DNA from: Riptortus pedestris
Taxonomy: Eukaryota > Arthropoda > Insecta > Hemiptera > Alydidae
Direction of reading: 5' to 3'
Assembly: GCA_019009955.1 (NCBI GenBank)
Contig: CM032228.1
Coordinates: 254,350,001-254,414,000 of the forward strand
DNA: 64,000 bases
Of this stretch, positions 44,010 through 56,357 are shown piece by piece. Each line of letters opens with the position of its first letter. The first letter of the stretch is position 1. Position numbers and translations under genes: made by a program. The notes under the pieces are model-generated. The model worked only from the letters and a program-made list of their open reading frames with translations. It had not been told where the DNA came from and ran no database searches.

Positions 44010-44720
44010 AAGTGCTCTCATCATTTAGTTTCGTTTTCCTACCAGCTTTTCCTCATCTTCGTCCTGTTTAGGAGGAAGAGAGCGTTTTCCTATCATCTTC
44101 TCTTCTCCAATTCCCCATCCGAATTCCATCTAGAGGAAAGTGGTGTCCTGCAATAGTTTCGTTTTCCTATGATCTTCTCTTCTTTGTTTCCCCATCCTGA
44201 TTCCATCTAGAGGAAAGTGGGGTCCTGCAATAGTTTCGTTTTCCTATGATCTTCTCTTCTTTGTTTTCCCATCCTGATTCCATCTAGAGGAAAGTGGTCT
44301 CTTCCAATAGTTTCGTTTTCCTATCATCTTCTCTTCTCCACTTCCCCATCCTAATTCCATCTAGAGGAAAGTGGTGTCCTTAATAGTTTCGTTTTCCTAT
44401 CATCTTCTCTTCTCCGTTTCCCCATCCTGATTCCATCTAGAGGAAAGTGGTCTCTTCCAATAGTTTCGTTTCCCCATCATCTTCTCTTCTCCGTTTCTCC
44501 ATCCTGATTCCATCTACAGGAAAGTGGTGCCTTCCAATAGTTTCGTTTTCCTATCATCTTCTCTTCTCCGTTTCCCCATCCTCATTCCATCTAGAGGAAA
44601 GTGGTCTTTTCCAATAGTTTCGTTCCCTCATCATCTTCTCTTCTCCGTTTCCCCATCTTCCTTCTGTCTGCGGGAAAATGGTTTTTCCTTCGTTTCCCTA
44701 TCATAGTCCCTCTTTGGCTC
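44010..44720. repeat. 77-bp pyrimidine-rich minisatellite, about 9 units
   Basis: The unit contains CAATAGTTTCGTTTTCCTAT, CATCTTCTCTTCTCC and GATTCCATCTAGAGGAAAG. TAGAGG recurs at 44131, 44208, 44285, 44362 and 44438, a step of 76-77. Plus-strand bases are largely C and T. Divergent units extend to about 44900. Confidence 0.9.
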
Positions 44721-45107
44721 CCCAATCCTCCTCATGTCTAGGGGAAGGAGGTCTCTTTCTTTTTTTTTCCTATCCGCAATAGTTTCCTGGCAAACCTTCC
44801 AAGCCCTATCTTCCTTCCACACGTCCTTATCGGTAAAAATTGCTACTTCCTTTCCTTCCCTCCCCACTCATCTTCTTTTCTCCGATTCCTTCTTCTGGGA
44901 AAAATTGGTATTCTTGGTTTAGTTTCGTTTCTCGATTCTGTAATCTCCGCCATAACTTGACCCCTCTTTCTAATTGTGATGCTCAAATATCGAGTTTGGC
45001 TACTATCAAAGAAAATATACCACTTCTAGAGACGCAATAGAAACAAGCGCGCGCGCGTATGTGTATCTTAACTGTTCTTATTTTCGGTTGGATTGGTAAG
45101 ACGTTTA
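44721..45107. other. Pyrimidine-rich DNA, decaying repeat
   Basis: C/T-rich sequence with weak similarity to the 77-bp unit is followed by unique DNA. Frames here are products of the biased composition. Confidence 0.45.
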
Positions 45108-45176
45108 TTCCTAAATCGCGTCACGAGTATAACCTCAATGGCTCAGTTTCCTTGGGGGGAAATCTGCTATTAGAAA
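45108..45176 (-). repeat. PalHel 5' end, isolated
   Basis: AAATCGCGTCACGAGTATAA, CCTCAATGGC and a decayed palindrome (GGGGAAATCTGCTATT) are the end of a minus-orientation copy without its body. Confidence 0.7.
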
Positions 45177-46289
45177 TTGTTTTCAACGTCATTATTTATG
45201 TTATTTTGACATTAGTACATATGTTTATTATTTCTTTTATATATTTTAATTGTGGATATTTTTTTTTTCAGAAGGGCAGTTTTTACCTGCTGAGAACTCA
45301 AACAATGTGAGACCCAGAGGTAAGACCTTTATCTTTCTTCTTTAAAAAAGACATTAAATAATTGTTTCTTACATAAAAATCACTGTTTATTTTTGCAAAG
45401 CAGCTTATGTGATCTGTGTCTTAATAGAATGTTTGTTGTGGACTCTATTGGCAACCATTACTCCGTTATAAATATAAAGGAAGGAAATGAAATTAAATAC
45501 AAAAAAAATTGGCACTAGACTTTTTGGCATTTTTACATAAGTATATTCCTGAATTCTATTTTTATGTTTTACTATGTACCACTTCTTTATGTCTAAATTC
45601 TTTCCAAATAGAGGGCGAATGACTTTTCTTTTTTAGCAAACGCTTATGGAATTTCAATGTGATGACAGAAGCTCATTAAGAAAATTATGTTAACGAATGT
45701 TCTGCCCCTTTCAAAAGGAGTTATGCGAAAAACTTGCCTCTTTCCGATTGTTTTCCAACACATTCTTGTGCCGCATTGGCAGATTCGTTCAATGGCTGGT
45801 CTCTAGCCTCCGCAGGTCTCCTCTTTGGTTGAGCCGTCTACTCTCTGGTAGTCCGAGGATTTCCCTTGACCTCTTTTCATTTCCTTGATGGGAACCATAC
45901 TTTCTACTGCCTTCTGAATCCTATTATTTTCAACTCGACCAACAGAATCTACTCAATTTAACAGATTATTTAAGGTTCGTCATTAAAATCCAATATTTAA
46001 CGTGGTTCCATTCCCTGCCTAATTATATTTTATACGAGTGTTAGAACCTGTGACGTTTTTTAGGTTCATCCAAACTGTTGAAAATTAACTCAATCCTTAT
46101 TCCATTTCCGTTATTTGGGGTCCTAATTGAATCAAATGTTGTACAACTTTAATTGTATCTCGTTTTATTGAGAAAGATGAGCAGCGCTGAGAATGCTGCA
46201 TTCTTCCTTGCATTGTCTCCTGAACGTATTACGAAATATCTAGCTTTGTGAAGATCCTGCGCAAGATAGTGGGTTCCCAGGGCTTCCAG
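45177..46289. other. AT-rich unique DNA
   Basis: No gene or family repeat is recognised. Small frames at 45059-45310 and 45697-45888 resemble nothing known. Confidence 0.4.
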
Positions 46290-47055
46290 ATGTCCTATTT
46301 CTGCCGCAGGACTTATTAGTGGACTAGAACCCTGAGAGCGAAGATACGCAAGGGATACGAAGGATACTAGTTGCCCGGTGTCTTCTTCAGAGCATAATTG
46401 AGCAACTGTTCTGCAACTACAAAGGAAGGTGGAAGATTCTTAGGGCTTTAGTGTGTCATATGTCAGCTAAGGATCTTGTAGGAGTGCAACTAGAAAGTAG
46501 AACAGAGATTCGCAGGGCTTAAGAGTCGCCGTATGTCTCACACAGAGCTTCCAAGTGAGAACTACCCTGCGACTAGAAGGAAGAAGATTCGCAGGGCTTT
46601 AGTGAAGCCACCATATGCCTGCTAAGAAACTTGAAGGAATGCGACTACCCTGCAGCTGGAAAGAAGAACAGAGATTCGCAGGGCTTAAGAGTCGCCGTAT
46701 GTCTCACACAGAACTTCAAAGTGAGAACTACCCTGCGACTAGAAGTTAGAAGATTCGCAGGGCTTTAGTGTTGCCATATGTCTGCTAAGAAACTTGAAGG
46801 AGTGCGACTAGAAAGTAGAACAGAGATTCGCAGGGCTTAAGAGTCGCCATATGTCTCACACAGAGCTTCCAAGTGAGAACTACCCTGCGACTAGAAAGGA
46901 GAAGATCTTAAGAGGGCTTCAGGATTGCTCTATATCTGCCAAAGAATTTGTACTACAGCAACTAGCCTGCGACTAGAAGGACGTAATTGGGTTCGTTGGG
47001 CTTCGAGTTGGCATATTTCTGCCAGAGAGTTTGTACATTGACCAACACCAAGCGA
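46290..47055. repeat. About 80-bp degenerate minisatellite
   Basis: GATTCGCAGGGCTT recurs at 46507, 46586, 46673, 46752 and 46825. Two unit types seem to alternate, one with AGAGTCGCCGTATGTCTCAC and one with GCCATATGTCTGCTAAGAAA, which gives a higher-order period near 160. Units share AACTACCCTGCGACTAGAAG. Confidence 0.85.
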
Positions 47056-47525
47056 CTAGAAGTAAGAAGAGTGTTTGAGTTTGTAGTAGCTGTCTCCTTG
47101 CACAATCCTGACCTTCCCTCATAGAGTCCTTATCACTGCTGGGATTCGTTATCAGTGCGATGTGGAGGTCACGTGGTTCTCCGGTCGATGCCACCCTGGC
47201 CTTGGCATTGCCTCTCTCCCTCCCCCCTCGCTCCTTCTCACTCCCACCCGCGTCTCGCCCATCACTCCGTCTCTCTCCTCGAGTTTTTTTCCCTCCTAAC
47301 CCCTTGTTTACGTCCGAATGTTTATCTGCCCCTCCGCCGAGTGTTTGTTCCTCCGACGGTATAGTTCCTTCTTCCCTTCCCTTATCACCACCTTCTTATC
47401 ATACAGCAGAGTCCGTTTTCCGTATTCGTTGGAAACGACCACGCTTCTGCGGCTTGGGGTTGAGTCAACGGCTGGTGTCCCTCGGTTTGAACATCCACAT
47501 TCACATTCAGCAAAAAAACAGAAGA
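47056..47525. other. CT-rich, GC-richer unique DNA
   Basis: Pyrimidine-rich plus strand at about 47190-47400 leaves frames of up to 159 codons on that strand. Their composition (Ser, Pro, Leu) follows from the base bias and I do not recognise a protein. Confidence 0.35.
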
Positions 47526-48005
47526 AAAAAAGTCAGTCACACAGGGGTTGCGTTAACTACTCAGATTTGCCACGTGTGTCAACTTATTGCATTTATTTCA
47601 AAACATAAAAGCTCAATGAAAACAATATTTGGTATTTGACATTCGAATAAAGAGCTTTATAATATAACAGCTTATTGTTAATATGACATAAGTAGGAGTG
47701 GGGGTTTACTGAAGGCTGAAAACTAAAAAATGCTAGTATCTCGATTAATAAACAAGATAGTGAAAAAACGTACTTAACAACATTTATAGAAAATTACATT
47801 TTCAATATGTTTGTTTCTATGCAATTTTTCGATCCGACGCTTAATAACGGAGATATTAAAATATTTCGAAAATTTCCCCTCTAAGTTGGGAGGCTTTCGG
47901 CCTCCCACTTGTCCGATTTCAGCCATTAACGAACTTGATCTGTCTTTTTGAATAAAACGTTTAAGTTTCGAGTTTGGCTACTTTCAAACAAAAATACATT
48001 TTAAC
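47526..48005 (-). repeat. PalHel copy, 3' and core parts
   Basis: It starts with a mutated hairpin (GTCAGTCACACAGGGGTTGC) and carries AACAATATTTGGTATTTGAC, GAGTAGGAGTGGGGGTTTAC style modules, the inverted-repeat boxes and CAGCCATTAACGAACTTGAT. It stops before the microsatellite. Confidence 0.75.
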
Positions 48006-48189
48006 GAAAATAAAAAAAACAAAAACTGTTTGTCTATTTTAATGTAATTGATTATCAATATTCAACTCCTGATATTTTTCCCTATGATCGCGTGACAAAA
48101 CAACTTGAAAGTTCCTTAAAATATCGCGAATCTTAGCAAATGAGTCCCAATAAACGAGATCAGTTTCTACTTGGGCTAATTGCGATGTT

Positions 48190-48760
48190 TTTAGCAGATC
48201 TCCCTTAAGGGAAATCAGCTATTGAGGCCGTACTCATGACCTGAGTTCTTCAAATGTCCTTCGATCCTAGCCTGGAGATGACGAAAATGAGGTCCGTTCA
48301 AAATTATATATTTATATATATTTGTCTGTTAACGCTCTAGCGATCGCAATTTTTGTTTGATCGTTACCACGCTCGAAACTTAAACGTTTTGTGCAAAAAG
48401 ACAGATCGTTAATGGCTGAAATCGAACAAGTGGGAGGGGGGTTTAGAGAGGGTTTTTTTCGAAAATTCGAAATATCTCCGTTACCATACGTCGGATGAAA
48501 AATTTGTATAGAACCTATCGTATTGCAAATTAAATTTACTATAAATATTGTTCTATACATTTATTCTCTATCTCGGATATTAACGAAGATATTTGCATTT
48601 TATTAAATGTGGGCCGATAACAGACGGCTGAGTTACCCGCCAAAAGCTAGTTCGGCCGTTTCCGTAATTGTTAGGCTCACGCATAGAGAGTTCTCTATTG
48701 CATAACTCTACGTGGGAAATCTGTTTAGTTTAAGCAGCCCCTGCGTGTCGGATTTTTTGT
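48190..48760 (+). repeat. PalHel copy, full length, short type
   Basis: It begins TTAGCAGATCTCCCTTAAGG. The 5' segment, a short TA tract, CGCTCTAGCGATCGCAA, poly-G and the inverted repeat (48470-48483 with 48581-48594) follow. GTGGGAAATCTGTTTAG and the hairpin end (GCAGCCCCTGCGTGTCGG) close it. Confidence 0.88.
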
Positions 48761-49421
48761 TGGTATCTGCGAACCTGTTGTTGAATGAATTTATATGGTT
48801 GGAGGTTATTTTTTAATTGCGTAATGAGTTTCGTGTAATTTCTTTTGAAATGCACCATATTAATTTTTAAGTTTAAAAGTTAGTTCCTTTTTAATGATTT
48901 TCTTTTTTAAAATGTACTTAAAAGTTTGTTTAGTCATTGTACTTCGCTTTATACTTCTCGGCAAAATTTTGCTTTACTCAGGATTCTTATTAACTTTCTG
49001 CTAGTTGTTTCTGTACGCAGTCAATAATCTCTACACAAACTAGTTTTATTTCTGCAAGCTGCCGGATCTTAGGTAACACTTTAACGACAATGATTTCAGA
49101 TTTAAATATATTCTCTAAACTCTAATATTTTAAGAAACTTCTCTAATTCTTCATCTTCTCCGCTGGATTAACTCATTTAACAATACATTGAATACAGTTT
49201 CCATTGAAATCTCACTGAGTAATCCCATTTAACTGAAGTTTTTCCGCCTTTATGATCCCCTTGGCGATTTTTCCTTTTAGCAATATGCATAAATCATACC
49301 TGTTTCCCGTAATTAAATGCAAACAAAACCAATTAACATTGCATACATGATTACCTTATTCAGGTATTTATTCAACATTTTATATCCTTCTGCTTTAAAT
49401 GTGCAAGAAGAAATACAAAAC
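48761..49421. other. AT-rich unique DNA
   Basis: No recognisable gene, RNA or family repeat. Confidence 0.45.
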
Positions 49422-49808
49422 TAAAAAGTCCGTCACGCAGCAATGTCAACAGTGTTTGGCATTTAAGCTTCAAATAAAGTGCTTCATAACATAATGGAAT
49501 ATTTTTAATATGAGATGAGTAGGAGTGGGGGTTTACTGAAGACCGAAAACTAAAAAAAAACCCAGTGAATAATCAAGATTGTGAAAAAATGTATATAACA
49601 ATATTTATAAAACATTAAATTTTCAAGGAAATTGGTTCTGTACACTTTTTCGATCCGACGCATAATAACGGAAATATTAAGAATTTTCGAAACTCTCCCC
49701 CTGATCCCATTTCAACCGTTAACGAACTTGATGTGTCTTTTTGTATAAAACGATTATATATCAAGTTTGGTAACGATAAGACCAAAATTGCGACCGCTAG
49801 AGCGGTAA

Positions 49809-49868
<60 letters not shown>

Positions 49869-50056
49869 GACCAGTAACTCTCGTGGACTATGTATAGTAA
49901 TTTTTAAGTATATTTAGTCTTGCCCTGAAAAAGAGAAAATAAAATTCTCGAAATATCGGCATAAACTAAGAAGTTTCTTTCACCAACTTTGACCAAACCT
50001 ACAAAAAACAACAACACCATATATAAATATAACCTGGTCGAAAACATCAACACAAT

Positions 50057-50108
<52 letters not shown>

Positions 50109-50235
50109 CAGTTTTGAACAGTCCTCATTTTCGTCATCTCCTGGGTAGGATCGATGGACATTTGAAGAAAAATTTCGAAAATCGCGTCATGAGTACGACC
50201 TCAATAGCTGATTTCCCATAAGGGAAATCTGCTAA
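49422..50235 (-). repeat. PalHel copy with Penelope-like insert
   Basis: AAAGTCCGTCACGCAG is cut mid-hairpin and joined to AACAGTGTTTGGCATTTAAG. The core, a (TA)n(CA)n tract (about 49812-49867), a foreign piece (about 49885-50040) and a second TA tract follow. The 5' segment and a palindrome with one mismatch (TTTCCCATAAGGGAAATCTG) end it. Confidence 0.82.
49919..50035 (+). mobile_element. Penelope-like terminal fragment
   Basis: TTGCCCTGAAAAAGAGAAAA, TCTCGAAATATCGGCATAAA and TTTCACCAACTTTGACCAAA match the right arm of the palindrome at 12780-12981. The shared tail ATATAAATATAACC continues to about 50060. Only one arm is present, inserted at the PalHel microsatellite. Confidence 0.65.
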
Positions 50236-50444
50236 CAACTAAAGCCAAGTATTGAATACAATAAGCGACTGTCCTTCGGGAAATGGGCTGTTAAATTAAA
50301 GAGTTATATAATTCTACTTATTTTATTCTAAATTTGCTACAACTGAGCAACATTCGTTGCCCCGTCTGATGACGGAGGATTATAATCGTCCAAATAACAA
50401 TAGCAGGGATTGGAGGTTTGGTGAAGGCCTAATACAAAACTTAA

Positions 50445-50495
50445 AAAAAAAAAAAGTTATGGGCTGCGCAAACTAAGCAGATTTCCGAAACTTTT
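50445..50495 (-). repeat. PalHel 3' end scrap
   Basis: After a poly(A) run, GGGCTGCGCAAACTAAGCAG and ATTTCC show half of the 3' hairpin and the subterminal repeat. The body is missing. Confidence 0.65.
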
Positions 50496-52229
50496 AAATA
50501 TTAAACGATAAAACAAAAATGCCGGCCAAGGGCTGACACAGTAGTTAATAACTAGTTAATTCGTTCGTTCATTTGAAAGTAATATAGGATTCTTCCTTTC
50601 CAATACAGCTGATCAAAAAAGTAATAAATCATAATTTATAAGTGTTTTCTTAATAATTGAAATCATTCATCCTAACCCATCCCCCAAAGTCATTCAAAAG
50701 CATAGCTAGAAGTTTTAAAATTGTGTAAAATATGAAATTACAATATTTCAAGGTGAGCCTATTTTTAGTTTTGCGAAACGTACAGACGTCCAAATGGGTT
50801 TTGCTATTGTCAAAAACTCGAGAGAACCGAAAATATTTGCGAAAATAAAAAAAAAGAAACAGTGAGTAATTAGGAATAATAAAAATAATAAGATGAGTTA
50901 CCGAAAAATGCTTTCCTTTTTTAATAAATAAATCGAGGTATTACGGCATGAAAATGGTGGAAGTGAAAAATGAGGAAGGGACTTGTTGAATGCCTGCCGT
51001 GGGAACCAACAAACAATAGAACCAGTCATTATGGATCTTCCATACTTTTCAGAATTATGTTTACATGTGTTGGTAATTCCAAACTAAAGAAGGATGTAGA
51101 TCTCGTAAAAAACACAATGCAGAAAAATGTTTTTCTTTAAATCGTTTATTCACAGAAATATTTAGATTATCAGTCTCCTTCATATTAACGCGATGTTCAT
51201 TTCGAGCAGACGAACCTCTAAAGAACACTTGCGATTTAATTTCGATTCCTGTGTTCATATAGGCTTGTGGCAGGAAGAATTGAGAACAAGATGATGACAG
51301 TAGCGAACATTGGAAATGTGCTTAGGTTACGTACCTCTTGGTGGAGTTTTGATATGTTAAACCACCTGGAGTTTTGTATGTAGCATTTGCTACATGCCGC
51401 GTTTATTTGTAAGTCCAGGAAAGCCAGTTTTTCCTTATCTTTTTTATGTGTCACAGCAAGCGGTTGTAGTCGGTTTGATGAGAACAATGTGAAAGGGGTT
51501 CCTCGGCTGACCTTCCCTTTTATATAAAGGTCGGAAACGAATGTAAAGCTAATGAGGGGGGAGACGAGGATAATGCTGCGGAAAGCGGAGACGGGAAAGG
51601 GTATTTGTTGGAAGGAGCAGTATTGAGGAGAAGCGATTTGTTTGGGCCGTCGAAGCCCTAGGCTGACCAAACCGGTTCGTGTCAGCTCCCAGAACATGCC
51701 TCCGTCTTCCTGTTCACCATATGGGCTCGCTCAAGGTCTCTCCGCGCTTGGCCGATGACTGCGGATAGCCGAGATGGAACAGTCCGTCAACGGATGACCC
51801 GGTATTGGGAAGCATCTCAGAGGAACAGTGAGAAGTCCGACTCGGAAGATCGAGATGGGAGTTCGGTCCAGACTTCCACGACCGGGAAACAGAACGGCAT
51901 AACGAAGGTTGGGAAGTGTACTCGAGATCCCAAAGCTGGCTTACGGGATAGTAGGAATCTCATTTGCATTGTTGTCTCATCGACGGAAATCCCAGACGCA
52001 AAGGATTTCCAAGACAAGCCTTATACCATCTCAGTTGATTGAGTTTGTCGAAATATTAGATACCGATAGAGTCCCCATCACAAGAATCAATCCTTAGGTA
52101 TCTGGATCAGCTGACTTCCTCAGGCTGAGGACCGAAATTAGAGGGTCCCAACCTCCTGGTTGGTCCTGGCAAGGTTTAACACGATATAAGAAAACAACGA
52201 ATCAGACACATAAGTATGTTCATGTTTTC
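50496..52229. other. Largest unique stretch in this half, unrecognised frames
   Basis: From about 51490 to 52160 the DNA is clearly GC-richer. A 153-codon minus-strand frame (51236-51697) and a 95-codon plus-strand frame (51755-52042) exist. The first contains LAFLDLQI, which recalls the LPFLD motif of Penelope-type reverse transcriptases, but neighbouring motifs are absent. If a host exon exists in the window, this is one of the better places, but nothing decides it. Confidence 0.3.
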
Positions 52230-52790
52230 AAGGCTCTAGAGGCCACAATTTTTATTTGACCTTAATATTTAAAGGTCTCATTTTGAAAAGGGACATGTTC
52301 ATTGACGGATGGTATTTGGGTGAATGGAATGTCTGTCAAATATTCGAAATTTTTCCGCTTATTATCGAATCGATGTAACAATGTACTGTTCTATCTTGTT
52401 GCTAGTTTAGATTCCTACAACTGCTGTTATGTACATTGCTTCTCTAACTTCAGCATTAACATAGAAATTTGCATTAAGGGAAATCAAGTATTAAGGTTGA
52501 ACTCATGGCGCTAAAATGAGGTCCGTTTAAAATTATTATAACTCGGCATATAAACGTCTCATGCAGAACTAGATTAACAAGATTAAAAGCTAACCAAGGG
52601 AATTTAGAAAATTCGAAATATCTCTTTTATTATACTTCAGATGAAAATTTTGTATAGGACCAATCTTAGTGTAAATGTAATTATAAATGTTTTTATATAA
52701 AACTTCTCTCTAAAATGAATAATAACAGAGATATTAGACTTTTTTTAATTTTCAGTCTTCAGTCAACCCCCACTCCTACTCATGTCACAC
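52230..52790 (+). repeat. PalHel fragments, degenerate
   Basis: GGCTCTAGAGGCCACAATTT (core) at about 52229 is followed by the inverted-repeat region. Then a second start appears (TTAAGGGAAATCAAGTATTA at about 52473) with AAATGAGGTCCGTTTAAAAT and another set of boxes ending near 52740. No 3' hairpin is present. Confidence 0.6.
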
Positions 52791-54261
52791 AAACTATACT
52801 CTGGTATATAATAGACGAGTCTATTCGAAGCTGAAATGGTGACGCCTATTCCATTCTTCATCATACAATCATCAGTGCGTTTCGAGTTTCTCAACATCAT
52901 AAATGGATCAAAAAAGAAGACGATAAACCGTTTTTAGACATCCATAATCACATAGCCAAACTCCGGGTATAAAGAGAACTAATACGAATGGTTCTTTTAT
53001 CTTAACAAATATGTTTTGCTGATCCCATTATACTTCTGAACTTGATAGTCATGTTCAAAATTTGAAATTTACCCTCGAAAAACGAGAATGGGTTCTTGAC
53101 CCTAAGAATGGGTTTTCATTTACTACCTTTCAGTAAAAAGTATTTCACTCGATATACATATACATATATATATATATAAAATGACAGTTGAAACTGAATG
53201 ATATTAAAGTGCGCTATACTAGTATAAATGGAGTAAGATAGTGCGCATATGAAACAAGGTCAGGATTGGTAAGATAACGGCTGTATTTTTAGTCTTAACT
53301 ATCTTTGCCAAATAAGTGTCTTCAATTTGCGGATTTGAGACTGACAAGGCCAAGGGAGGAAAAAGAAAAAAAAAAAAAAGTAAAAATCTGAATGATTTAA
53401 CAATGTTTGCTTGCTCGTATCTCGAGTTTTGGCTAGCCAAGGACTTTTACATTTTGCAACAGTTTGGGAAAATATTCTCAACTGCGGGAACAGTAATTGT
53501 AGAGTTCGTCTTGACTCCATTGTATTTATTTATTGAGTAGTAGTTTCGATTCCAGATTGCAGAGAAGATTTTTTTCTCCAGAAGTTTCATTAAATGCAGA
53601 ATGCATTTCAGGCTTACGAAACAAAGACGGCTTGCACCGAAAAATATCTCAGATAGAAAAACAGAATAAGAAAATGAAATAGCAACGAAAACCAAAGAAA
53701 CTGACCAAAACCACAAAAGTCAACTTAGCAAAAAATGAAAAATAACAATGTAAAATCAATTATATACACAAAAATACAGAATAATATTTATTTTGTTTCT
53801 TTACTTGTATAAAATATTAATTTCTTACAAAAATATGCGATTAAAGAAGCCAACAATAACGAACATCACTTATATTAAAAAGTCGAGAAATTGTAATATA
53901 TATATTTTCCATAGTTTCATGGCAAGGCTCACCAATAAAAAAGTAAAGTGTTTTTCGGGCAATATTTATTCATTCCGCCCTATATGTGTCGTGGTTTAAA
54001 TACAACATTTTCAGGGGCCATCCCTTGTCAAGAAATAATAATATTAATTTTAAAAAATAGTAGCATTAATTTAACAAAACCCAATGATAATTCTATGCTA
54101 TATACTACATTAAGTGCCTACTTACAAGATACATTTATTCAATTTAATTACAGATTGCTACTTACATTTCTGAGGTTTACGCGGAAAAATTGTTTTTTAT
54201 TGATGACCGTTGCCATGAAACTATGAAGAAAAACTAAATATTTTGTCCAGAATCAGAATTA
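52791..54261. other. AT-rich unique DNA
   Basis: A short TA tract is at about 53155-53178. Several small frames at 53219-54226 on both strands resemble no known protein. No RNA gene is seen. Confidence 0.4.
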
Positions 54262-54620
54262 TATTGTATTTCTGTTAACACCTCTAGCGGTCACAATTTT
54301 TGTTCGATCGTTGCCAAATTCAATATTAATGGCGGAGATCGGACCATTTGGAGGGGGGTTTAATGTGGGAATTTCGAAAATTTGAAAACGATGTCGTTAA
54401 ACTATTGATGCTCTACAATAGTTGTTCTATGCATTTTTCCATAACTCAAATACTTCCTTGTTTTCACCCCCAATAACCTCCGCCCCCTAACCTCCTGGAA
54501 CTCGGTTTTTACATTGAAATAAACAATATGAGGTTGAGATGTGATCACAAGTACGTTACATACACCAGTATGTGGGAAATCTACTTAGCTTACGCAGCCC
54601 CTGCGTGACGGACTTTTTTT
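54262..54620 (+). repeat. PalHel copy, 5'-truncated
   Basis: It begins in the core (CCTCTAGCGGTCACAATTTT), passes poly-G and a shortened body, and ends GTGGGAAATCTACTTAGC with a perfect hairpin GCAGCCCCTGCGTGACGG and a T run. Confidence 0.78.
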
Positions 54621-54738
54621 TTACAACTCAGAAGCTTTCCGCTGTCGAGTCAAGTGTAAAAGCATTTAAATTTATCTGTTGTAAAACAACGTGGGAAATC
54701 TGCTTAGTTTACGCGGCTCCTGAGTGAAGGAATTTAAT
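54621..54738 (+). repeat. Second PalHel 3' end in tandem
   Basis: Another end (CGTGGGAAATCTGCTTAG, then a mutated hairpin GCGGCTCCTGAGTG) follows within 120 bases of the previous one, in the same orientation. Confidence 0.75.
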
Positions 54739-55295
54739 TTTGTCACTATATATTGTGTTTCTTTAAATGACTCAAGATTATAGCAATAATTGCATCTGCA
54801 TGAGCATTCAGAGTAGAATAGCAAAGGCATTTAGAGAAACTACATTTTACAGTTTAACAACATTTCCAAGTGTCTACAAAGCGAAAGGGGAAATAAAATA
54901 AAAAAATACCGTTATTAAACCCGTGTGAACTTAGCAAAGAGATTTTTTCTCTTCGTCTCTGTTTCCGATAGAAATAAGAAAAATGTAAGAAAAAGCAACC
55001 CCCGAATTGTAAAGAGGCGTAAGTGTACTTTTGCCAGTTGCAACCCTCGCGCTGGAGTCGGAACCTGTTCGTAAGGGTTCTGAGACAATGCCTTCCTCAT
55101 GTGCGCCGAGAACATGAAAGGAATTTCTGCCCGAGAATTGTAAGGTTCATTCATTCAGATTGTGTGGTAAGAATACAAGCAGTCATTACAACGAGTTAGG
55201 GGCTCATAAACCTCGGGGAACAATGTTATTCATAAATTTAGATATAAAAAAACAAACTAGAAATATACCAAATGCTATTTTTTACAGTGTGTACC
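54739..55295. other. Unique DNA, nothing recognised
   Basis: A 79-codon minus-strand frame (54915-55154) is unrecognised. No repeat family is seen. Confidence 0.4.
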
Positions 55296-55384
55296 AGACT
55301 TTCCCCCTAAAGGGAATCAGCTATAGACGTTGTACTCGACGCAATTCTCCAAATGTTCACCGATTCTAACAAGGAGAAGACGAG

Positions 55385-55439
<55 letters not shown>

Positions 55440-55830
55440 CATATTTGTCTGTTAACGCTCTAGTGGTTGCAATTTTTGATTGATAGTTACCAAAAGCTGT
55501 ATATAAACGTCCAATGCAAATCTAAAGGTCATGCTCATTGTTCGCAGAAATTGGGTAATTGGGGAAGGGGTTTTTGAGGGAGGGAATTTTGAAAATTCGA
55601 CATATCTCCGTTACTATACGTCGGATCGAACAATTGTATAGAAAGAATTTTATTACAAATTCAATGGCCTATAAATGTTGTTATATAGATATTTTCGCTA
55701 TCTTGATTATTAACCGAGATAATTGGATTTTTTAGTTTTCATCCTTGAGCAAATAAATAAATCCCCCACTCCTACTCATGCCATAATAGTAATAAGCTGT
55801 TATATAATGAACGGCTTGAGGTCTTTCTTC
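55296..55830 (+). repeat. PalHel copy, 5' and core parts
   Basis: It starts CCCCCTAAAGGGAATCAGCT. A mutated 5' segment, a (TA)n tract at about 55386-55436, CGCTCTAGTGGTTGCAA, poly-G and the inverted-repeat boxes follow. It then reaches a long-type module (CCCCCACTCCTACTCATGCC). The 3' end is replaced by a minus-orientation copy. Confidence 0.8.
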
Positions 55831-55884
55831 TGAATTCTGAGGTCGTCCATTAAGATTTTACGTTCTAGTTTCGAAAAATTGGGG

Positions 55885-56357
55885 AAAAGCAACTCGTCCG
55901 TTAGGCGCCCCGATAAAATAAAAATGCAAATATCTCGGTTAATATTCAAGATAGAGAAAAAATGTATATAACAATATTTATAGTAAATTTAATTTGCAAT
56001 AAGATTGATTCTGTATAATTTTTCGATCCGACATATAGTAACGGAGATATTTCGAATTTTCGAAAATCCTCCCCTCTAAACCCCCCCCCCTCCCACTGGT
56101 CCGATTTCAGCCGTTAAAGAAATTGATCTGTCTTTTTACATAAATCGACTAAATATCGAGTTTGGTAACGATTAAACAATAATTGCGACTGCTAGAGCGG
56201 TAACAGGCAAATATATAGATAGGTAGATATATATTTTGAACGGACCTCATTTTCGTCATCTCATAGGTAGGATCGATGGACATTTGAAGAAAAATTTCGA
56301 AAATCGCGTCATGATTACAACCTCGATAGCTGATTTCCCTTAAGGGAAATCTGCTAA
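55885..56357 (-). repeat. PalHel copy, core and 5' end
   Basis: GCAAATATCTCGGTTAATAT opens the visible part. GTAACGGAGATATTTCGAAT, poly-C, CAGCCGTTAAAGAAATTGAT, a GATA-rich short microsatellite (about 56212-56232) and a well kept 5' segment follow. TTTCCCTTAAGGGAAATCTG ends it. Confidence 0.85.

Noticed and set aside
47160..47639. Protein of 159 codons
   Set aside because: The frame follows the CT bias of the strand and runs into a PalHel copy at its end. Two other frames are open across the same stretch.
51236..51697. Penelope-type reverse transcriptase gene
   Set aside because: Only one weak motif (LAFLDLQI) is present. The following YRKPT-type motif and the catalytic region were not found.
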